A DNA stretch of 64,000 nt from Pseudomonas proteolytica (GCF_007858275.1 NZ_VFEV01000009.1:97174-161173); one strand, 5' to 3'; numbered from the stretch's first letter, positions 27,202 through 36,335 are shown. A program made the numbers and translations. Notes: generated from the sequence alone by a model not told the origin.

Positions 27202-27717
27202 ATGCCAACACCCGCATACCTCTCGATCACCGGTACCAAGCAAGGTTTGATCACGGCAGGCACGTTCACCCAGGATTCGGTAGGCAATATCTATCAGGAA
27301 GGCCACGAGGACCAGATCCTGGTCGAGGCCTTCCAGCATCAGGTCATCATTCCCCGTGATCCGCAGTCGGGCCAACCCACCGGCCAGCGTGTACACAAGC
27401 CGCTGATGATCAGCAAGGTATTCGATAAATCTTCACCGTTGCTGTTCAGCGCACTGACGTCGGGGGAAATGGTCAAGTGCCGCCTGGAGTGGTATCGCAC
27501 CTCCTCCGCCGGCACCCAGGAGCATTACTTCACCATCGAGCTGGAGGACGCGATCATCGTCGATATCCAGTCGCGGATGCCGAACTGCCAGGACCCGGGA
27601 AATGCACACTTCACCCACCTTGAAGATGTGCACTTTACCTACCGCAAAATCGTCTGGACCCATGAGGTCTCGGGCACGTCCGGCTCTGACGACTGGCGCA
27701 GCCCGGTAGCGGGTTGA
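27202..27717 (+). CDS. hcp: Hcp, T6SS inner-tube protein
   Basis: The 171-residue hexameric ring protein that stacks into the tube propelled by the sheath. Recognisable family segments: MPTPAYLSITGTKQGLI, EDQILVEAFQHQVI, VHKPLMISKVFDKSSPLL and YFTIELEDAIIVDI. AAGGA at 27189-27193 fixes the ATG at 27202. It is transcribed away from the tss operon. No vgrG or effector gene follows; the next gene is on the opposite strand. Confidence 0.95.
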   Translation: MPTPAYLSITGTKQGLITAGTFTQDSVGNIYQEGHEDQILVEAFQHQVIIPRDPQSGQPTGQRVHKPLMISKVFDKSSPLLFSALTSGEMVKCRLEWYRTSSAGTQEHYFTIELEDAIIVDIQSRMPNCQDPGNAHFTHLEDVHFTYRKIVWTHEVSGTSGSDDWRSPVAG

Positions 27718-27771
27718 ACCCGGCCACAGGTGAGGCGGTAGCGCGACACGCGCGCCCGCCTCAGTAGGGCT

Positions 27772-28593
27772 TCAGACCATTGCCAGCGGATGCTTGCGTA
27801 TCGGCGCACCGAATACTCGGTCGATAGCGTCAAGGTCATGTTCGTCGAGAACCAGCTTGGCCGCCGCGGCATTGAGGCGCACGTGTTCGGGGGTGACGGC
27901 CTTGGGGATGGCGATGACACCGGTCTGCCGCAAGACCCACGCCAGGGCAACCTGGGACGGTGTGACTTGATATCGACGGGCAATCTGCTTGAGGGTGGGG
28001 CTGGCCAACAGTTCCCCACCCTGGGCGATTGGGCAGTAGGCCATCAACGGCAGGTGATGCTGTTGCCACCAGGGCAACAGGTCGAATTCAATGCCGCGCT
28101 GTTCGATGTTGTAGAGCACCTGATTGGTGGCGCAGGCGGGTGATGCCAGCTCCTGGAGGTCTGAAACGTCGAAGTTGGAAACGCCCCAGCGCCCGATCTT
28201 GCCGGCCTCCCGCAGTCGTTCAAAGGCTTCAACCGTTTCGGCAAGCGGGTGTTGCCCACGCCAGTGGAGGAGATACAGATCGATATGATCGGTGCCCAAG
28301 CGTTTGAGGCTGGCCTCACAGGCACGGGGAACTCCCGCTTTGCTGGCGTTATGCGGGTAGACCTTGCTGACCAGGAATACCTGCTCCCGACGCCCTTGGA
28401 TCGCCTGCCCGACCACTTCTTCAGCACCGCCTTCGCCGTACATCTCGGCGGTGTCGATCAGGGTCATGCCTTCGTCAATGCCCAATTGCAGCGCAGTCAC
28501 TTGCGCTGTACGCCGTCCAGGGTCTTCACCCATACGCCAGGTGCCTTGGCCGATGACCGGGACTGGGGTACCCGCCAGATCGATGGTGCGCAT
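27772..28593 (-). CDS. Aldo/keto reductase
   Basis: A 273-residue NADPH-dependent reductase of the AKR superfamily with the catalytic tetrad visible: Asp in LIDTAEMYGEG, Tyr in the same motif, Lys in VSKVYPHNAS and His in LYLLHWRG. The cofactor segment IPKAVTPEHVRLN is present. CTGGAGG five bases before the ATG at 28593 sets the start; the frame is open upstream. It faces hcp tail to tail. Substrate not predictable from sequence; a stand-alone carbonyl-detoxifying role is possible. Confidence 0.88.
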   Translation of the reverse strand: MRTIDLAGTPVPVIGQGTWRMGEDPGRRTAQVTALQLGIDEGMTLIDTAEMYGEGGAEEVVGQAIQGRREQVFLVSKVYPHNASKAGVPRACEASLKRLGTDHIDLYLLHWRGQHPLAETVEAFERLREAGKIGRWGVSNFDVSDLQELASPACATNQVLYNIEQRGIEFDLLPWWQQHHLPLMAYCPIAQGGELLASPTLKQIARRYQVTPSQVALAWVLRQTGVIAIPKAVTPEHVRLNAAAAKLVLDEHDLDAIDRVFGAPIRKHPLAMV

Positions 28594-28680
28594 GCCAACC
28601 TCCAGATAAGTGTGCGTTCCCCTAATGTGGCACTGGCCGGGCAATAGGGTTCAATGCAATTGCGTGGCCCGGCGTGGCCC

Positions 28681-29706
28681 TCATCCCACGCTGCGGAATG
28701 CGCTGGGACTGAGCCCCGTCCAGCGCTTGAACGCCCGGCGAAAGCTGCGCACATCACTGTAGCCCACCTCTTGGGTAATGCGTTCGATGGACAGGCTCGG
28801 GTTGCCCAGCAGCCCCATGCACCGGGCGCGACGCACCTGTTCCAGCAAAGCTTCGAAGGTCAGCCCATGCTCGGTCAGGCGCCGGCGCAGGGTGCGGCCG
28901 CTCATGTTCAGGTCACTGGCGACCTTCTCCAGTTGGCTGCCCTGCAAGTCGCGGGAAATAGCGCGTTCCACCGCCTGGATGAGGTCCATTTTCCGGTGTA
29001 GTTGGGCACTTTCCAGCTCCAGCAGGCCAAGGGCCTGGCGCAATGCCAAGGCGTGGTGATTCGGCAACGGCACGTCGAGCCACTGGGCCTCCAGGACCAT
29101 GCGGTTGTGCAGGCAGCCAAAGCGCACATCGTCACCGAACAAACGCTGGTACTCGGCGGCATACGCCGGTGGCGCGTGCATGAACTCCATGCGCAGTGGC
29201 TTGAATTCACTGCCCACCAAGGTCCGCCCGTAGATCATGAGGCTGGCAAAAAACTCCTCGGCGGCAAATACCTGGACCTCGGCAAAGGGCAGCAGGCACT
29301 CGACATCGACCATGACCTGCTGGGCGCCTTCGTGGATACGCGAGGTGGCGATGCCGCCGGAGGTGTGTTGATGGCGCTCGCCCACGGCAAAGGCATCGCG
29401 CAGGGTCTTGCACAGTGAGATGACATGCCCGAGCAGGCCCAGGGTGCCCAGCACATTCTGATTGCCGACACACAGGCCCAGCCCCTGGTCTGGCAGGACT
29501 TTAAGTGCCCGCTGGATCATCGCCACGGCCTGGCGGTAGGAAATGCGCAGCGCCGGGTCATCCAGGTCTGCCAGGGTAAACCCCAGGCCACGGCACAGAT
29601 GCTCGGCATTGGCGCCCTTCTGCGCCGCAACCTGCCCCAGGGTTTGCAGGAGAAAAGGCGAGACCAGCGCCAGTTCGTAGTGTGGATCAACGGTTTTGCT
29701 GTGCAT
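28681..29706 (-). CDS. AraC-family transcriptional regulator
   Basis: A 341-residue regulator with an N-terminal arabinose-binding-like domain of the type found in Pseudomonas AraC regulators (about residues 15-205). The C-terminal double helix-turn-helix (about 235-335) carries LNMSGRTLRRRLTEHGLTF and ITQEVGYSDVRSFRRAFKRW. The open frame runs about 600 bases further upstream, but only the ATG at 29706 (MHSKTVDPHYELALVSPF) gives a normal family start. It is divergent from the SphA-like gene, which it may control. Confidence 0.88.
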   Translation of the reverse strand: MHSKTVDPHYELALVSPFLLQTLGQVAAQKGANAEHLCRGLGFTLADLDDPALRISYRQAVAMIQRALKVLPDQGLGLCVGNQNVLGTLGLLGHVISLCKTLRDAFAVGERHQHTSGGIATSRIHEGAQQVMVDVECLLPFAEVQVFAAEEFFASLMIYGRTLVGSEFKPLRMEFMHAPPAYAAEYQRLFGDDVRFGCLHNRMVLEAQWLDVPLPNHHALALRQALGLLELESAQLHRKMDLIQAVERAISRDLQGSQLEKVASDLNMSGRTLRRRLTEHGLTFEALLEQVRRARCMGLLGNPSLSIERITQEVGYSDVRSFRRAFKRWTGLSPSAFRSVG

Positions 29707-29919
29707 GGATCTGCGATTCCCGACTCTATGCCCGGTTATTGTTTTAGAAACATCCTGACAATCATAGGTGCTTGCAAGGCTTGCCGCACTCTGAATGAAC
29801 GCTGTCCGGCAAAGCCCCCCTATATGGCCGCCAATACCCTGCCCTCCGGGGCGTCGAGGGCTTATTTCTATGGGCAAGGCTCCGATGAGGGCCGACGGTG
29901 CATTCATCCAACAATAATA

Positions 29920-30870
29920 ATGAGCCCAGACATGAACCCGACCCGCGCGCTTGCCCCCCTGCCCCTTGCCCTGGCCCTTCTCAGCCTGCCGACCCTGGCC
30001 ACCGAGGGCGGCGTGGACAATATCGGCCCCGGTACCGATGGCTTTTACATCCTGCCGCTGGATGTGGATCACCTGCCGGACCACATGTTCGCCTTCAACC
30101 TTTACTACAACCACTATGAAGCCACGAAGCTGGATATCAGCTCCCTCGGGGGCAAGGTGCCACAGGTGAAGATCCGCTCGGATGCAATTATCCCGCGCCT
30201 GGATTACCTGAGCCCGTTGCGGGTGTTTGGCGGGCGGTTGGGTGGCTATATCGCCCAGCCCTACCTCAAGCAACAAGTGGCCCTGTTTGGCATGTCTGAC
30301 CAACGTGAAAGCATGGGCGACACCACTATCGCGCCGATTATCCTATGGGACCTGGGCAAGAATCTGACCCTGGGCGCCGCGGTAGAAATCACCGTGCCTA
30401 CCGGTGAATACGACGCTTCGCGCCTGGCCAACACCAGCAACAATTTCTACACCTACAAGCCGCTGGTGTCAGTGACATGGCTGCCTGACGAGCGCACTGA
30501 GCTGTCGATCAAGACCACCTACAGTTTCAACCAGGAAAACCACGCGACGGACTACCGCTCGGGGCAGATTTTCCACTTCGATTACTCGGCCAGCTACAAA
30601 GTGACCGACAACCTGAGCCTGGGCATCAATGGCTACTACCTCAAGCAGACGACTGACGATAAGCAGTACGGACGCACCGTGACCAATATCTATGGCGAAG
30701 AAGTCAACGACGGTGTGCGTGGCCAGGTGTTTGCGATTGGGCCGGCGGTGTACTTCACCTTTCTCGAGTACGCCAGCGCGGAGGTCCGTTGGGCCAAGGA
30801 GTTTGATGTCGAGAACCGGCCGCAAGGCGATATGTTGTGGGCCAAGCTGACAATTCCGTTTGCCTTGTAG
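29920..30870 (+). CDS. SphA-like outer-membrane protein (phenol-degradation MetA type)
   Basis: A 316-residue predicted outer-membrane barrel with a signal peptide (LAPLPLALALLSLPTLATEG). Even-spaced amphipathic strands carry motifs of the family often annotated as SphA or MetA-pathway phenol transporter, e.g. NIGPGTDGFYILPLDV, LGAAVEITVPTGEYD and an aromatic C-terminus, LWAKLTIPFAL. Either the ATG at 29920 or that at 29932 may be used; neither has a strong ribosome site. Its substrate is unknown. It is divergent from the AraC gene and convergent with the PLP-enzyme operon. Confidence 0.75.
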   Translation: MSPDMNPTRALAPLPLALALLSLPTLATEGGVDNIGPGTDGFYILPLDVDHLPDHMFAFNLYYNHYEATKLDISSLGGKVPQVKIRSDAIIPRLDYLSPLRVFGGRLGGYIAQPYLKQQVALFGMSDQRESMGDTTIAPIILWDLGKNLTLGAAVEITVPTGEYDASRLANTSNNFYTYKPLVSVTWLPDERTELSIKTTYSFNQENHATDYRSGQIFHFDYSASYKVTDNLSLGINGYYLKQTTDDKQYGRTVTNIYGEEVNDGVRGQVFAIGPAVYFTFLEYASAEVRWAKEFDVENRPQGDMLWAKLTIPFAL

Positions 30871-30879
30871 CAATCACCT

Positions 30880-30907
30880 GTGGCTAGGGGGCTTGTCCCC
30901 TAGCCAC
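30880..30907. terminator. REP-like hairpin between convergent genes
   Basis: A perfect 11-base inverted repeat, GTGGCTAGGGG with its complement, around a six-base loop. It begins ten bases after the SphA-like gene and lies ahead of the convergent PLP-enzyme stop. There is no T-run, so it is either a REP-derived bidirectional terminator or an mRNA-stabilising hairpin. Confidence 0.6.
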
Positions 30908-30953
30908 AACAAGGCCTTCACCACCGTCGGGGCCTACATAGGGACGCGGCATT

Positions 30954-32234
30954 TCATCCGGTGTAAACCGGCCAGCTGTCGACGATTTTGCCGCCGCGCA
31001 CCGCCAGCAGATCGCCAAACTGCAAGAGTACCGACTCGGTCTGGGCCGGGCGCAGGAACACCTGGTCGTCGATGTTCAAGCCAACCCCAGGCGAACCGTT
31101 GACCATCTCCTGGTTGGAGCTACGGCCATACAAGCCATTGCTTTGCAGCCCCGCAGGCGACTCGAAATCGGCCATCCAGTTGCCGCCATAGATAAAAAAC
31201 GTGGCGCGTTGGTTGCGATCCCACCACGACAGCAACCGGGACTTGTCGTCCAGCGCCGGGATGTTGACCGCACCGGTGCTTTTGAGGACGGGCGTGGCGA
31301 TGTAGGCCGCCGGGACATGCTCACTCAATGAAGGCAGATCGTAATGCGTAGGCTTGAGCAGCGCCGTGCCTACCGAGACTTCGCTGCTCAACTGTTCCTG
31401 CTCATGCATCCGGTAGCTGGGGCTGCCAGCGGTATTGAGTGTCAGGTCATCACGCCACAGCGTCGCAAACTGCTGGCGGCTGAAGTCGACAAAACCGTTG
31501 TAACGTTGCATGACCTTTTCGAACAGTGCCTGGGGCGACCCGAGGATGCCCGGCACGCCCATGCCGACAAATGGGTCGTAGCCCATGAAGCCGGCAAACT
31601 CCAGGTGCTGCGGATGCGCGCGGATCAACCCCAGCATTTGCCCCAGCACCGCGTTGTCGCTGATACCGCCGCGATGCAGGCCCACATCCAGTTCGATATT
31701 GATCCGCAGCCGCGTGCCCAGGCCCTGGGCCAGCGCCAGGTATTGTTGCAGGCGCTGTGGCGTGTCCAGCAACCACTGCAATTGCCGGGCGGGATCGAAT
31801 GCCCCTTGGTGGTGTTGATAGAACAGCTCGGCCGAACGTACCGGCAACGGCTTGCCCAGCAGGATATCGGCGTCGGGAAACACTTGGGCGTCGTGGTTGA
31901 GAAAGGGTTGGTGAAACGACATCAAGCGGCGGGTACCCGCGCGCTTGGCGATGTAGGCCAAGAGTCCCGGTGCTGGCAGGGATTTCTCCACCAGCCGCAG
32001 GTGCTTGCCACCACGCTGTACCGATTGCATGACGATGTCGATGTTGTGATCCAGGCGATCCAGGTCTATCAGCAGCACCGGACGCATGGGCCCATGGGCC
32101 TTGAGCTGCTGGTTCAACTGGTGAAAATACTCGCTGTACGGCGACCCTCGGTCAGCCGGACGCAGCAGCGCCGCGCCCGCCACCAGCAAGGCGCCGGCGC
32201 CCAGGGTACCGGCCATGAAGTGTCTGCGATTCAT
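30954..32234 (-). CDS. Tat-exported fold-III PLP enzyme (D-threonine aldolase/DSD1-like)
   Basis: A 426-residue protein beginning MNRRHFMAGTLGAGALLVAG, a twin-arginine signal. It continues into an alanine-racemase-type TIM barrel (RPVLLIDLDRLDHNID; possible PLP lysine in LRLVEKSLP) and a C-terminal D-serine-dehydratase-like domain with FFIYGGNW and VFLRPAQTE metal-site-like segments. Relatives act on D-amino acids or beta-hydroxy amino acids. Export by Tat would carry the folded, PLP-loaded enzyme to the periplasm. The start shares one base with the upstream oxidase stop (TGATG). Confidence 0.78.
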   Translation of the reverse strand: MNRRHFMAGTLGAGALLVAGAALLRPADRGSPYSEYFHQLNQQLKAHGPMRPVLLIDLDRLDHNIDIVMQSVQRGGKHLRLVEKSLPAPGLLAYIAKRAGTRRLMSFHQPFLNHDAQVFPDADILLGKPLPVRSAELFYQHHQGAFDPARQLQWLLDTPQRLQQYLALAQGLGTRLRINIELDVGLHRGGISDNAVLGQMLGLIRAHPQHLEFAGFMGYDPFVGMGVPGILGSPQALFEKVMQRYNGFVDFSRQQFATLWRDDLTLNTAGSPSYRMHEQEQLSSEVSVGTALLKPTHYDLPSLSEHVPAAYIATPVLKSTGAVNIPALDDKSRLLSWWDRNQRATFFIYGGNWMADFESPAGLQSNGLYGRSSNQEMVNGSPGVGLNIDDQVFLRPAQTESVLLQFGDLLAVRGGKIVDSWPVYTG

Positions 32235-33622
32235 CAGGCAACTCCCAGGATGGATGACAGGTGTGCATTAAGGAATTTGCCGCCGGGGTCGAGGGCCTGG
32301 CGCACTCGCGCGAACTCATTCCAGCGCGGGTACAGGGCCTGCAAGGTGCGGGCATTGAGGGTGTGCAATTTGCCCCAATGGGGCCGCCCGGCGTATTTCC
32401 AGAAGATCGGCTCGACGGCCGCGAAAAAGTTGTGGTGGTCCATGGTGTAGTGCTGGTGCACCGAGATCGAACAGCTGTCGCGGCCTTCAAACATGCTCAG
32501 GGGAATATCATCGGCCTTGACGTAGCGGTACTCGATGGGAAACCAGGTGCGCAGGTCCTTGTCGCGGATCAGCTTGAGGATTTCCCGCAGGCAGGCCGGG
32601 CCATGCTCGGCGGGCACCGAATACTCCATCTCGTTGAAACGCACGTTGCGTACGTTGGCGTAGATTTCGAATGACTCGGCCACCCGGTCCTGGAAACTGG
32701 CGAAATAACGCAGGCTGTTGAGCAACGTGCGGCGTGCCTGGGGAAAGTCGCTGGCGTATTTGTCGAGGTTTTCGATGATCGACACAAACTCATTGCCGCC
32801 CGCCTCTGCCGGATCGATCGGTGGGGTCGGAGCGTCGGTGGTCTCGTTGAGAGCGATGGACAAGGCGTAGTCCGAATGTGTTACCACCAGCATCTCCCAA
32901 TGCTGGTTTTCCCGGGTGTTTTTCGCCACATCCTCCAGCAGTTCTTCGGTGCGGGCGATCCATTGGCGCTCCCGCAGGCGGTAAGGCGTGCGGTTTTGCA
33001 GGCGCACGCGGGTGGCTATGCCCAGCGCGCCCAGTGACACCCTCGCGGCACTGAACACCTCGCGCTCACGGTTGGCGTCGCAGTCCAGCACTTCGCCCTG
33101 GGCCGTCACCAGTTGCAGGCCGGTGACACCGGCGGAATACGAGGAAAACCCGACGCCAGTGCCATGGGTCGAGGTGCTAATGGCCCCCGCCAGCGTCTGG
33201 TAGTCGATGTCTGCCATGTTCGGCAACGCCTGGCCGACCGCCTTGAGCGCTGGCCCCATGCGTGACATGGGTGTGCCAGCCGCGAAGGTGGCTTGCAGGG
33301 TGCTGGCGTCGTGGTCGAGCAAGCCGTTGAAAAAGCTCAGCGAGAGTAATGTGCCATCAGTCGGCACCAAGGCGCTGAACGAGTGACCCGAGCCCACTGG
33401 ACGGATCTTGCCCGGCGCCTGGCGAATGACCTGTACCAACTCCCCCAGGTCCTTGGGTGCCAGCCGCTCAAGGGGCAGGCAGCTTTGTGCCCCCGACCAG
33501 TTACGCCAGGGGATCAAGCGCGGTGCCCGGGCCAACTGGGCCAGCGCCGGGTTACTGCTCATCGCCAGGAATGCACCGGCCACCGCCGAGCGCTGCAACA
33601 GTTGCCTGCGTGAAAGCACCAT
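32234..33622 (-). CDS. Tat-exported FAD-dependent sugar-acid/lactone oxidoreductase
   Basis: A 462-residue vanillyl-alcohol-oxidase-fold flavoprotein of the D-arabinono-1,4-lactone oxidase/alditol oxidase family. A twin-arginine signal (VLSRRQLLQRSAVAGAFL) is followed by the FAD domain with PVGSGHSFSALVPTDG; in this family the His of GSGHS often binds FAD covalently. The C-terminal ALO domain ends in LHTLNARTLQALYPRW. I use the ATG at 33622. The preceding gene encodes a cytochrome c, a plausible electron acceptor, so it may act as a dehydrogenase, not an oxidase (inference). Confidence 0.83.
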   Translation of the reverse strand: MVLSRRQLLQRSAVAGAFLAMSSNPALAQLARAPRLIPWRNWSGAQSCLPLERLAPKDLGELVQVIRQAPGKIRPVGSGHSFSALVPTDGTLLSLSFFNGLLDHDASTLQATFAAGTPMSRMGPALKAVGQALPNMADIDYQTLAGAISTSTHGTGVGFSSYSAGVTGLQLVTAQGEVLDCDANREREVFSAARVSLGALGIATRVRLQNRTPYRLRERQWIARTEELLEDVAKNTRENQHWEMLVVTHSDYALSIALNETTDAPTPPIDPAEAGGNEFVSIIENLDKYASDFPQARRTLLNSLRYFASFQDRVAESFEIYANVRNVRFNEMEYSVPAEHGPACLREILKLIRDKDLRTWFPIEYRYVKADDIPLSMFEGRDSCSISVHQHYTMDHHNFFAAVEPIFWKYAGRPHWGKLHTLNARTLQALYPRWNEFARVRQALDPGGKFLNAHLSSILGVA

Positions 33623-33639
33623 CACCTACCCCATTGTTG

Positions 33640-33996
33640 TTATTGGATATGAACACCGGCCATGAAACCGATCAGCCCCAGGAACTGCTCCTCGGAGCAC
33701 TGCATGCACAGGCCCATCGGCGGCATGCCGTTGTAGCCGTTGAGGGTATGGTCCAACAGCGTATCCGCGCCCTGGGCGACACGCGGGCTCCAGGCCTGGC
33801 TATCGCCGGTCAGTGGCGCGCCGGATGCCGGGTTGGCGTGGCAGAGTTTGCAACTGCTGTCGTAAAGCTGGGCCAGGGTCGGATCGCTGGGTACGGCGTT
33901 GCGCGCCGTAGTCTGTTGCGGTTTGTCGTCACAGGCTGACAGCAGGCCAAGCAAGGCCAGCAGCAAACCGATGCGACAGGAGGTCGTAGACCACAT
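33640..33996 (-). CDS. Cytochrome c5-like lipoprotein
   Basis: A 118-residue small class I cytochrome c. The signal peptide ends in LLSAC, a lipobox. The haem motif CKLCH lies at about residues 48-52, a Met ligand is likely in NGMPPMG, and the cytochrome c5-type cysteine pair is in GLCMQC. The start at 33996 has GAGAGGG nearby. Its stop is 17 bases before the FAD oxidoreductase start, so the two are one operon. It probably carries electrons from that enzyme towards the respiratory chain. Confidence 0.85.
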   Translation of the reverse strand: MWSTTSCRIGLLLALLGLLSACDDKPQQTTARNAVPSDPTLAQLYDSSCKLCHANPASGAPLTGDSQAWSPRVAQGADTLLDHTLNGYNGMPPMGLCMQCSEEQFLGLIGFMAGVHIQ

Positions 33997-34139
33997 AGCC
34001 ACCCTCTCTTTTTAGGTATGAACAGCTGGGTTCACACTAAGTCAGTGGCGGCGCGGTGTTGAGGGTATTGGCGGACATAAAGGGGGCTTGGGCGGACAGG
34101 GTTGGGCGACCGGCGAAGCCGGCGCCCGTAACAGCAGGC

Positions 34140-34892
34140 TTAGAAAGCCAGGCCGACCTTGAAGCCGTACTCGTCGCGCTTGAGCTTGGTGTTATCGGCC
34201 ACCTCCGAATCCGCATCGAGCTTGTACTCGGTGCGGGTGTAGTACAGGCCAGCCATCACCGGCAGGTCGCCGTTCTGGTTCATCAGCAGGCTGACTTCGG
34301 CGTAAGGGTTGGTGCGGTCCTTGAGGTCCACGGTGTCGCTGCCAATGCCGTCGACCTTGAGCTTGGCGCGGCCGTCGAGGGTGTGGCGGGCGCCGACTTC
34401 GACGCGCATGGTCATGCTGTCGAACTGATGGTTGTACCCCACCGCAGCCTTGGCAAACGGCGACTTGCTGGTGAGTTTCATGTCGTAGTCGTCGGAGTCT
34501 GGTTCATAGCGAGTCCAGCTATAACCACCACCGACCAGCACATCGACAAAGTTGCGTGCATCCAGCGCGGCGCGCCAACCCAGGTCGAGGTCAGCCTGGC
34601 CTTCCTTGAGCTTGTTGTCGCTTTTCTTGCCGAACTTGGCGTCTACACCGGCCTGGTAGATAAAGCCGGATTCGGCGGTCAGCTTGTTGCCGAAGTTATA
34701 GAACACGCCGGCTTCGGGCATGTGGTCCTTTTCGCTTTCGCTGCCGCCTTCAAGCTTGAAGTCGTTGTAGGCGCCCAGGATACCGAAGGTAGAAATCGGG
34801 TCGGTGGACGGTGCGGCGAAGACCACGGCCGGCGCAGCAACCAAGGCCAGGATCGAAGAATTCTTGAGGATTTTTCCGAATAGTTTGGACAT
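34140..34892 (-). CDS. Outer-membrane beta-barrel protein of unknown ligand
   Basis: A 250-residue exported protein: signal peptide ending VVFAAP, then repeated alternating-hydrophobic strands (GILGAYNDFKLEGG, GVFYNFGNKLTAESGFIYQ, AVGYNHQFDSMTMRVEVGAR). A terminal phenylalanine (GFKVGLAF) is typical of proteins inserted by BAM. Charged loops are Asp/Lys/Glu-rich. GGAG stands eleven bases before the ATG at 34892. It resembles the small OmpW/YfaZ-like barrels of Pseudomonas, but I cannot name it. Confidence 0.7.
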   Translation of the reverse strand: MSKLFGKILKNSSILALVAAPAVVFAAPSTDPISTFGILGAYNDFKLEGGSESEKDHMPEAGVFYNFGNKLTAESGFIYQAGVDAKFGKKSDNKLKEGQADLDLGWRAALDARNFVDVLVGGGYSWTRYEPDSDDYDMKLTSKSPFAKAAVGYNHQFDSMTMRVEVGARHTLDGRAKLKVDGIGSDTVDLKDRTNPYAEVSLLMNQNGDLPVMAGLYYTRTEYKLDADSEVADNTKLKRDEYGFKVGLAF

Positions 34893-35040
34893 CGTCTTAC
34901 ATCTCCATTTTAGGGTGGGCAAATTATTCAGGAACCGGTTCGAACCCCCTGCGGCGCGAAAGGTTCGAATTAATTTGCCTTGATTTGGAGGTAAAACGCT
35001 TCAGCGAAGGCTCTGGATCAAGCCTCTTTGAGCGGACCCA

Positions 35041-35874
35041 TCACGTATCGGCCAATAACTGCGCGAGTTTCGGGCGTAGCTGTGGGTGTTCGGGCAGGCG
35101 CAAACCGAACGCCTCTTGCAGCACGGCCAACAGTTCGTCGACATCGGTGATCCGACGTTTCTCACTGTCCCGGCCCAGGTGGTGCACGGCGTAGTGGGCA
35201 TTGTTCAAGGTACGCCGCAGCCCGGGTCCGATAAGGGCCACTTTCAACTGCCCGAGGAACGGCGAGTCGGGGTGAGTGGATACGTACCAGTTGCCGATTT
35301 CGTAGTCGAAGTGCGACTGCGGCTGCAGGTCGAACACGTATAGTCCGCGCCACTCCTCGCCAACCTGGGCCCATAAGGTGTAGCTGCCGGCATTCAAGGT
35401 CAGTCGATAGGGTTCATGGGCGGTGGCCTGGGGCGCCTGATCGTCCAGGCGCAGGGGGCTGGTCGGCACCATGCCACCAAAGCCGACATCGGTGATGTAG
35501 CGTTCACCGTCCAGGGTCACCAGGGTCAGGCGATGCGTGCGGGCGGTCAACGCATCGGGTGGCCCGCCCATCACCACGCGGCCAGTGATACCCCGTGCGT
35601 CGAAGCCCAGTTCTTGCAGCAACGCCAGGAACATCTGGTTGAGCTCGTAGCAGTAGCCACCTCGCCCGTTGAGCAGGACTTTTTGTTCGACGCTGGCCAG
35701 ATCAATGGGGACCGGCACCTGCAAAAAGGTGCAAAGGCTTTCGAAAACGAAGGTACTGACATGGCGCAATTGCAACTGGGCCAGGGTCTCCAAGGTAGGC
35801 GCTGGCGGTGTGTCATACCCCAGGCGTTGCAGGTACAGGCTGCTGTGAGACAGGCTCGGTGAATCCTGGTGCAT
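35041..35874 (-). CDS. nat: Arylamine N-acetyltransferase
   Basis: Transfers acetyl from acetyl-CoA to arylamines and hydrazines in the cytoplasm. The 277-residue length is normal. The cysteine-protease-like triad is present: Cys75 in RGGYCYELN, His114 in ARTHRLTLV and Asp129 in ITDVGFGG. AAGGA precedes the ATG by ten bases. No obvious operon partners; flanking genes are unrelated, and it is probably a stand-alone detoxification enzyme. Confidence 0.93.
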   Translation of the reverse strand: MHQDSPSLSHSSLYLQRLGYDTPPAPTLETLAQLQLRHVSTFVFESLCTFLQVPVPIDLASVEQKVLLNGRGGYCYELNQMFLALLQELGFDARGITGRVVMGGPPDALTARTHRLTLVTLDGERYITDVGFGGMVPTSPLRLDDQAPQATAHEPYRLTLNAGSYTLWAQVGEEWRGLYVFDLQPQSHFDYEIGNWYVSTHPDSPFLGQLKVALIGPGLRRTLNNAHYAVHHLGRDSEKRRITDVDELLAVLQEAFGLRLPEHPQLRPKLAQLLADT

Positions 35875-36034
35875 GGCGCATTCCTTGGGCGTAGAGCGAA
35901 GGTTTCACTAATACCTGTAACCGGTGCCGCTGCCAATACTGATCTGTAGCAAGAGGTCGGCGTGTCACACCACAAACTTTCTGAACCTTTCTGAACCTAA
36001 TTGCATCAACTCCATATCAAAACAGGGAGGCAAT

Positions 36035-36277
36035 ATGGGCACGGCAACGATCTACACCATCCATTACAGGCTGCACGGCGAACCCAAGTCCTTTGTGGTG
36101 CGGGCGGAGGTGATGAACAACGCCGAAGCATGGCATTGGGCCAGCTGTGATGCTGGGGTGGCCCACGTCGGGCGCATTGGCCGTCAGGGCCATGAACGCA
36201 CCAAGAAAACCACCCGGCCATGGGCGGAGAAATACGGCATCACCGAAGTCACCTGGATCGCCCCCCAGCGCCTGTAG
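36035..36277 (+). CDS. Small conserved Pseudomonas protein (DUF6555-like)
   Basis: An 80-residue soluble protein (MGTATIYTIHYRLHGEPKSF), with a strong AGGGAGG four bases before the ATG. It carries the IYTIHYRLHGEPK and NAEAWHWASCDAGV segments that I associate from memory with the Pseudomonas-restricted DUF6555 family; not verified. It has a basic C-terminal part (GRQGHERTKKTTRP). No function can be inferred. Confidence 0.65.
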   Translation: MGTATIYTIHYRLHGEPKSFVVRAEVMNNAEAWHWASCDAGVAHVGRIGRQGHERTKKTTRPWAEKYGITEVTWIAPQRL

Positions 36278-36335
36278 TCGCTGGGGCTTGGCAAGGGGCT
36301 GGCGAAGACGCCGTATCGCCCCTCGCCACAGGCCG

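Noticed and set aside
29707..30303. Long N-terminal extension of the AraC-type regulator frame
   Set aside because: The extension overlaps the divergent SphA-like gene and has no regulator-like sequence; the start at 29706 gives a normal protein.
31344..32450. 368-codon plus-strand frame opposite the Tat PLP enzyme
   Set aside because: Shadow of the real minus-strand genes; composition is His/Gln/Arg-rich as in antisense frames, and there is no ribosome site.
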